DNA from: Rhizophagus irregularis
Lineage: Eukaryota; Glomeromycota; Glomeromycetes; Glomerales; Glomeraceae
Direction of reading: 5' to 3'
DNA: 64,000 bases
Assembly (NCBI RefSeq): GCF_026210795.1
Contig: NC_089448.1
Span: forward strand, 2,108,001 to 2,172,000
The first letter of the stretch is position 1; each line of letters opens with the position of its first letter. Below the pieces are notes generated by a model. The model had not been told where the DNA came from, ran no database searches, and was given only the letters and a program-made list of their open reading frames with translations. The position numbers and the translations under genes are program-made. Positions 58,287 to 64,000 of the stretch are shown in pieces.

Positions 58287-58915
58287 TGTAACACCTGAGC
58301 CCATAGAGAATTATGTTTGCCACCTCAGGTATTAACAAAATGACTCTTTATTAATAATATAACTAAATACAATAATATGCTTGGTTTAATAACATTAAAT
58401 AACAAAATAAATAATTCATAACAAAATTCGTCCAATTTCTCTCCTTTTCCAAAAGTTGATCTTCACGCCCTTTTATGCTTGTTTTTGTGTAACTAAATTC
58501 ATAATTTCGATTCATGGATTTAAATTATTAAAGTATTTCCATTATTTTAAAGTATTTCCATTATCTTAAAGTATTTCCATTATCTTAATTTTGTATCCAT
58601 TTGATCATCATGAACTCCTGAATTATGATTTATAATATTAACGTAGTGATCAACAAATTAATCACTTGACACCTCAGATCACTTGATTTCATCCAATTTA
58701 GTATCTTTCGGATCTTCATTTATCCTTAAATCTCGTGACTAATAGTTTAAGGTCATCACGGACCAATTATCCTTGATTCTCATGACTAATAGTTTAACGA
58801 CTTTTCGGTCCAATTAAAATAAAAATAAAAATAAGTTAAAATTTTATACACTAAGACTAAATGTAATACTGCGCCTCACAATTAATAAATTTACTAGATA
58901 TACTACGGCATTACA
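58287..58915 (-). repeat. 5' LTR
   Basis: 629 bp, indistinguishable by eye from 47968-48596. As the upstream LTR on the coding strand it should contain the promoter. Confidence 0.95.
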
Positions 58916-59699
58916 CTATAACATATCTTTACGAAGTTGTAAAATGCTATTAAATAGGTGGTAAATAGGTGGTGAATAGGTGGTAAATAGATGGTAATTG
59001 GCATCAAAATTTAGCCGAAAAAATCAATTCAAGATATTTTTTCGATGCATTAAATATTACTTGACGATGAATCACAATTTTAATTAATTAATTATTTTTT
59101 TTTTTAAATCAATTTAACTTTAATAAATTATTAAAAATATCATTTTGTAAAAATTAATAAGATATAAATAGACTAAACTTTTATAGACCTCAATACCCTA
59201 TAAAAAATCTGTTATGTCTTGTATACGTTTGGTATACGTTTTTATAGATTTCGTATAATTAACTGATCTTTTTTAGCTAATAATTTTATCGTCATTCCGT
59301 ATCATAACACGCGATCACGTGATTGTTTTTTTTTGTGATACGTTTTTTTTATACAGTATATGATTTTGATCTTCCTTTCTTTCCTTTATTTTTCTTATTT
59401 TGTCACTCCCTTTTTTTTTATTCCCCCTTTCTTTTTTTATTTTCTAGCTTCGTCGCCCCTTTAAAAAATATTTATTTCCCACTCGCACCCTTTTTTTTAA
59501 AGAAAAAATTTCTTCTTTCTTCCTTTCATTTGTCTCACCATTTATAAAAATATTTTTTTTCTAACTTTACTCATCGTCCTTTTCCTAACTTTGTTACCCT
59601 CCTTTTTTAAAAAAAATTTTTTTTTATTCCCCTTTTTTAGGCTTATTAATATTCTTTTATTTTATATTTATTCTTTTTTTTTGTCAGTTGATTCTTCTT
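58916..59699. other. Intergenic with a short tandem repeat
   Basis: A 12-13 bp repeat of AATAGGTGGTAA type occupies about 58950-58997. From 59330 on the plus strand is strongly pyrimidine-rich, producing Phe/Leu/Ser open frames that I do not accept as genes. Confidence 0.6.
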
Positions 59700-59912
59700 T
59701 GTGAGTCAATTCTTCTTCATAGGTCAGTTCTTTTAACGTGAGTCAATTATTTTTATGTAGATTAATTCTTTTTCATGGGTCAATTCTTTTTCGTGGGTCA
59801 ATTCTTTTTCGTAGGTGAATTCTTTTTCGTGGATTGTTTCTTTTCGTGGGCTGTTTCTTTTTCGTGGGTCAATTCTTTTCGTGGGTCAATTTTTTTTTGT
59901 GGGTCAATTCTT
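59700..59912. repeat. Minisatellite, about 18-20-bp unit
   Basis: About eleven units of GTGGGTCAATTCTTTTTC with small variations, in a pyrimidine-rich tract. Confidence 0.8.
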
Positions 59913-61162
59913 TTACTCTTACTCCAAACTTTAAAAATGCCAACTCTTGGAGATTTGAATGATCACAGGGGAAGTTTGGCTCCTAATTGACATTCTTATG
60001 TTTCTTTTTTTTTGTTTTTTAGGTTGTTAGATTCTAGAAGACTTGGATTAATCTAGACTTATAAGTAGTTAGGAGAAGTGGGTTTAACTACTAGAAAATT
60101 AAAGTTTCTTTTTGTTTAGTTTGCAATAGTTAGGAAAGAACTTTTCATAATATATTTGTATATTACTTTATTTTTATATTTAAATTAATTTTATAATATA
60201 ACTAGCAATAAACTGTAGTTTAAGTGGTAAATTTTGTGACCAAATTAGTAATCATCATAAATTCAGTGTCCTAATCATGTGAATTCTATATGTAACAAAC
60301 CAATTTCTAATAATAATTAGAATAATCAGAATAAACAATTGTTCGAATTGTTCAATAATATTACGTTGTATTATTTTAATTGATATTTTTTCTTAACTCA
60401 TAATGATTAGCACAATAGTTTACCATAAATAGTTGACAATAGTTTCTAATGAATTGTTTTGTATTGCGTTATTATTAAAGAATTAAAAATGGATCCCTTA
60501 AAAGAAATAGATGAAAAATTCTAAAAATATTTTTGGTAAATTGATAATGTTACCTTTGAAACAGAAAGGTTTTAATTTTTTTTAATCGAAAAAATATATT
60601 AATCAAAATATATTTATATGAAAATATATATTTTTTTATTCAAATTTTTTTAATTGAAAGTTAAATTTTATATTATAGTGTAAATTTTAACTCCAAAAGT
60701 TAAGTTTTGCAGTGTAAATTTAGTAATTTAACTACTTTTTTTTTTTTACAGAAAGTAATTTAACTACACGGTTCACTACCTCCAAAAATTCGGCCAATTT
60801 AGGAAAAATTTGACCTAAATTAGTAATGATATGCAATTCAATCTGCATACGTCGATTTTATACTTTTTTATTCTATTGTTTAACAAAGTTTAAATAAGCT
60901 TCGCATCTTCACGTTTTTTTAGAAATAACTTTGACTTAAAAGTTTATCTTTATTCTTTAAAAGCAAAGTAGTTTTCTTTTATTAGGAACTACTTCATATT
61001 TCTATTAACTTCGAACAATATTACAACTTTATTCCTAATAAAATAACCGAAAGATACTGTCTTATCCTTAACGTTAATAAAAATCTTCTGATCCAATAAT
61101 CTTCACATATTGTTCCGAATAAAATAAATTTTACATTTTTTTTTAAAAAAATTTTTTTTTTT
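59913..61162. other. Intergenic, no gene seen
   Basis: A+T-rich; no supported feature. Confidence 0.4.
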
Positions 61163-62010
61163 TGGAAACCTGGATGAACAGACAAAGCTGGACGACCAGG
61201 GTTTAAAAGAATAAAAGAACGAACTAGGTAGGTTCGTTTCTTTATTTTAGTTTTTACTTTCAGGGAACGTAATTAACGTTTCCCTAGCTTCTTTTTCTTT
61301 AGGAAACCTGGACGGACGAACGACCAGGGTTTAAAAGAATAAAAGAACGACTAGGTAAGTTCGTTTCTTTATTTTTTTTATTTTTTTACTTTCAGGGAAC
61401 GTAATTAACGTTTCCCTTCTTTACTTAGGAAATCTGGATGAACAAACGACTAAAGATGTTGTAATATTTAAGAATGATCGATATTGACATATGTGATTTG
61501 ATTGAACAAGAAGATTCTTTTCGGTTTAAAAAACCAAATTTTATTTATTTTATTTTTTGTTACAGTTTTTTAAACTGAAATTTTATATTCTTTTTTGGTT
61601 CTTTTAAACCGAAATTTTTTTATTTTCTTTTTTTCGGTTTTTTTAAACCGAAACCATTTTTTAATTTTCTTTTTTTTATTCTTTTTCAGTTTTTTAACCA
61701 AAATTTCTTTTTATTTCTTTTTTTTTTATATAAATACACTTTCTTTGTAGGACCCCAAACCCGGACGAATGAGACAACCAGCAGGTAAATGGGATGGGTG
61801 GTATATGTTAATTAAGGAATGTTTTTAACGTTCTTTCTTCTTTTGTAGACACCGGACTCTTGGAATGGACTTAGCTTGACGGGTAAATTGGGAGTGGTGT
61901 TTTTTTAAATTTATTTTTAAGAAACGTTTACTAATGTTTCTTTTTCTTTTATAATAGAGACGCCAGCTTTTTGGGGTTGAAATGGACGAATTAGACTTTG
62001 TGCTGATGAG
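61163..62010 (+). other. Array of mini-exon-like units, plus strand
   Basis: Short GC-richer segments lie between acceptor-like TTTAG/TTGTAG/AATAG and donor-like GTAGGT/GTAAG/GTAAA: about 61163-61227, 61303-61354, 61751-61784, 61849-61882 and 61958-62010 (34-65 bp). The first two are near-identical tandem copies with a 139-bp offset, including GGGAACGTAATTAACGTTTC inverted repeats between them. CCGGAC, TGGACG and GACGACCAG recur among units. Possible repeated-exon gene or non-coding RNA; the frame cannot be established. Confidence 0.45.
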
Positions 62011-62351
62011 GTAAAGAGAATTAGAGGAAGACGGGAAGCGTTTATTTTTAATTTTCTAAATTTTTCTATTTTTAGAACATTTACGGCATTAAGATTGCGA
62101 CATTAAGGATATTACGGCAGAATTTGATTTGTATATGCGAAATTTATATTTTTTCAAAGCCGTTTAATGTTTATTATTTATTTATTAATTACTGTTCATA
62201 AAAAAATTTCATTTTATTCATGATTTAGAACAACAAACTTACGTACAATTGGATTTAGAATAGAATACTTTTTTTCTTAATTAGAGTTGAGTTTTTATGA
62301 TTTATTTGCGACATTGAAAATAAAAATTAATTTGATCTTTAAATACAATTT

Positions 62352-62560
62352 TACGACATGTTAAATATACCTTTATATAAATCAAATGCAATATTACGAT
62401 ATGTTAAATATAACTTGTATATAAATTAAATGCAACTTCACGATATGTTAACTATAAAGTAAACGCAAATTTACGATACATTAAATATGACTTTTATATG
62501 CATTAAATATAACTTTTATATATATTAAATACAACTTTAATATATTTCTAATATATATGT
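62352..62560. repeat. Degenerate tandem repeat, about 43-bp unit
   Basis: Four units starting ACGACATGTTAAATATA or ACGATATGTTAAATATA and continuing into TATAAATTAAATGCAA. Non-coding. Confidence 0.65.
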
Positions 62561-62661
62561 GACTAATCCCGATACGATATTTGTACGACCCAGTTAAATC
62601 AGGTGACGATCTCCTTAATATGCATCAACTTTATACATACGATTGACTTGAACGATGTGAG

Positions 62662-62726
62662 ACCATATCGTGACCAAACCTTGTTATAAGGTTTATGATA
62701 AAATTTCGACTTGGTCACGATATGGT
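62662..62726. repeat. Small hairpin, perfect 16-bp arms
   Basis: ACCATATCGTGACCAA at 62662-62677 is exactly inverted at 62711-62726 across a 33-bp loop, just beyond the 3' end of the right-edge kinase gene. Confidence 0.75.
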
Positions 62727-62793
62727 TTCGATTTTAAAAATTTCTGCAATGAATGCTACTATTTAATAAAATTAACCCCTTTGACTGTTCTGA

Positions 62794-64000
62794 TTAATCA
62801 TTTTCATTCTTAATTGATGACCTACAAAAGAATTTTTTAAAATATTAATAATTATTTTTTAATAAAAAAAAGACTTAAATGAATATAACATACTTTGTAA
62901 AATCAATCATTACTGAATTATTATCACACTTTAAAAGATCTTTTGTATAAGGATTAAGTAAACGAGATGTATAATATGCTTCTGGATGAGTAGTTAACTG
63001 AATATTTTCAGTAGATGAAGGATTTGCCCTTATATATTCTTCTGATTCATCAAATTGCTTTCTAATTTCCTTATCTCCGTTATATACATTATATGAATTA
63101 TTATAAGAATTACAAAAAAGTTGAATCAACTCTTCCACTTTAACAGCATCTGGTCTATTCTTAGGATTTGGATCCCAACACTTTTTCATTAAGTCATTAT
63201 AACATTTTGGTATTTCTGACTCATTTATTTCGGGTCTAATTCCATTACATATACTTGATGCTAGATATTGATCATGTGCATAATTGGCAAAAGGTTGTCT
63301 TTTGGTTGCCACAAAATACATGACCATACCAAAACTATATATGTCTGCCGCTTGAGTATAAGTATTTCCTCTTAATACTTCGGGAGCTACATAGGGCATA
63401 ACTCCATAAATTTTTGTTTTATCTACATTACAAACTTCTCCACATGATCCCATATCTGAAATATATACAGTACAAGTACCACTACATAATATATTTCCTA
63501 TATGAAAATCACGATGAACCATCTGATTTTCATGAATTTTTTTAAGTCCATTAATAATTCCAATTAATAGTTCCAATTTATCTGGCCAATGATAAATCTT
63601 ATTAATGTACTCATTTAAGTTTCCTTCATTTGCATATTCAAGAACTAATATATAATTTCCTGTCTCTGGATTTTGAGATATCCCATATATTGGAAGAATA
63701 TGATTATTATTATTAAAGCATTCTTCAATTGAATATGATTTAGCCTATTAATATTGTAAAAAGGAAATTATTTATACATTAAAAAAGATGATAAAAGATT
63801 ATGAATAAATTTTATACCTCATTTAAAAATTCATTAGTAATATTTTGTGAGTCGTATAAACATTTTAAAGCGACTGTTAAACGATTTGGATTTTTGTATC
63901 TTTTATATTCCTTTTCAGAAGCATTATAATGCAATATATCATCTTTCCATTTTGCTGAATATACTGTGGCAAACCCACCTGTTCCTATTTCCTTAATATT
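62794..64000 (-). CDS. Kinase, 3' part, paralogue of the N-lobe array gene
   Basis: Three exons visible: 64000-63818 (partial; N-lobe with intact loop GTGGFATVYSA and VALKCLYDS, ending NEFLNE), 63744-62894 (IYGISQNPETGNYILVLEYA, VHRDFHIGN, DMG for DFG, APEVLRG, C-lobe and tail), and 62821-62794 (SSIKNEND then stop TAA). Introns are 73 and 72 bp with the same phases as in 30192-34830, and the exon sequences are very similar, differing for example at CSGTCTVYISDMGSCG versus CSSAHTVYISDMGLCG. The gene continues beyond the window, so whether it also has repeated N-lobe cassettes is not visible. Confidence 0.88.

Larger units (their letters stand above)
47968..58915 (-). mobile_element. Complete Ty3/gypsy LTR retrotransposon, 10.9 kb
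   Basis: Bounded by two 629-bp LTRs (TGTAA...TTACA) that look identical by eye, with CTAT directly outside both ends (ACTAT if the terminal A is shared), a 4-5 bp target duplication. Coding strand is minus: 5' LTR 58287-58915, primer-binding site, leader, six open frames (small basic protein, Gag, protease, RT-RNase H, short charged protein, kinase-integrase), polypurine tract, 3' LTR 47968-48596. The order RT-RNase H-integrase places it in Ty3/gypsy. It carries no chromodomain that I can see. Apparently intact and recently inserted. Confidence 0.95.

Noticed and set aside
59323-59990. Phe/Leu-rich plus-strand frames
   Set aside because: Pyrimidine-rich tract and 18-20-bp minisatellite translated.
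1-64000. CRISPR arrays, rRNA genes or functional tRNA genes
   Set aside because: Looked for repeat-spacer patterns and conserved RNA motifs; only the degenerate tRNA-like sequence inside the retrotransposon was found.

Overview
The window is a very A+T-rich eukaryotic (fungal) segment. Protein-coding genes carry short introns of about 70-90 bp with GTAAGT/GTATGT-type donors and TTTTAG/AATAG acceptors. The mix of many protein-kinase genes, Sel1-repeat proteins, FAR1-type relics, dense mini- and microsatellites and a large Ty3/gypsy element is what I would expect from an arbuscular mycorrhizal fungus of the Rhizophagus type. That assignment is inference from gene content and style, not from a database match.

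Layout. 1-3.3 kb: 3' part of a pseudokinase-Sel1 gene and its flank, repeated as a paralogous block at about 19.2-22.3 kb, where the whole gene (18178-20447) is present with an MLKL-like helical N-terminus, a kinase fold lacking key residues, and C-terminal Sel1 repeats. 7.1-11.2 kb: a large minus-strand gene with about 26 Sel1 repeats followed by an intact-looking kinase. 11.2-17.9 kb: TIR-bounded repeats, a MITE and an array of mini-exon-like units. 27.4-28.3 kb: a two-exon gene of unknown, possibly OB-fold, type. 30.2-34.8 kb: a remarkable minus-strand kinase gene in which a zinc-ribbon plus kinase N-lobe exon is repeated seven times, all in phase 0, ahead of a single C-lobe exon; the 3' part of a close paralogue sits at the right edge (62794-64000). 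37.0-39.3 kb: a kinase pseudogene with a 1-kb array-filled intron. 39.6-44.7 kb: a 64-bp perfect palindrome, a FAR1-like relic, other decayed genes and minisatellites.

47968-58915 is a complete Ty3/gypsy retrotransposon on the minus strand with LTRs that look identical (629 bp each), a 4-5 bp target duplication, primer-binding site and polypurine tract. Its reading frames are laid out almost like an operon: a small basic protein, a long Gag with two CCHC knuckles, an aspartic protease in the same frame after a UGA-CUA stop context, RT-RNase H, a short charged protein, and an integrase whose N-terminus is a P-loop thymidylate/deoxynucleoside-kinase-like domain. A tRNA-like sequence lies just inside the 3' LTR.

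The two observations I rate highest are the nucleotide-kinase/integrase fusion in the retrotransposon and the seven-fold cassette array of kinase N-lobes. Three separate arrays of about 100-bp units in which splice acceptor-like and donor-like motifs bracket tiny exons (12.1-12.9, 37.2-38.0 and 61.2-62.0 kb) form a third recurrent theme.
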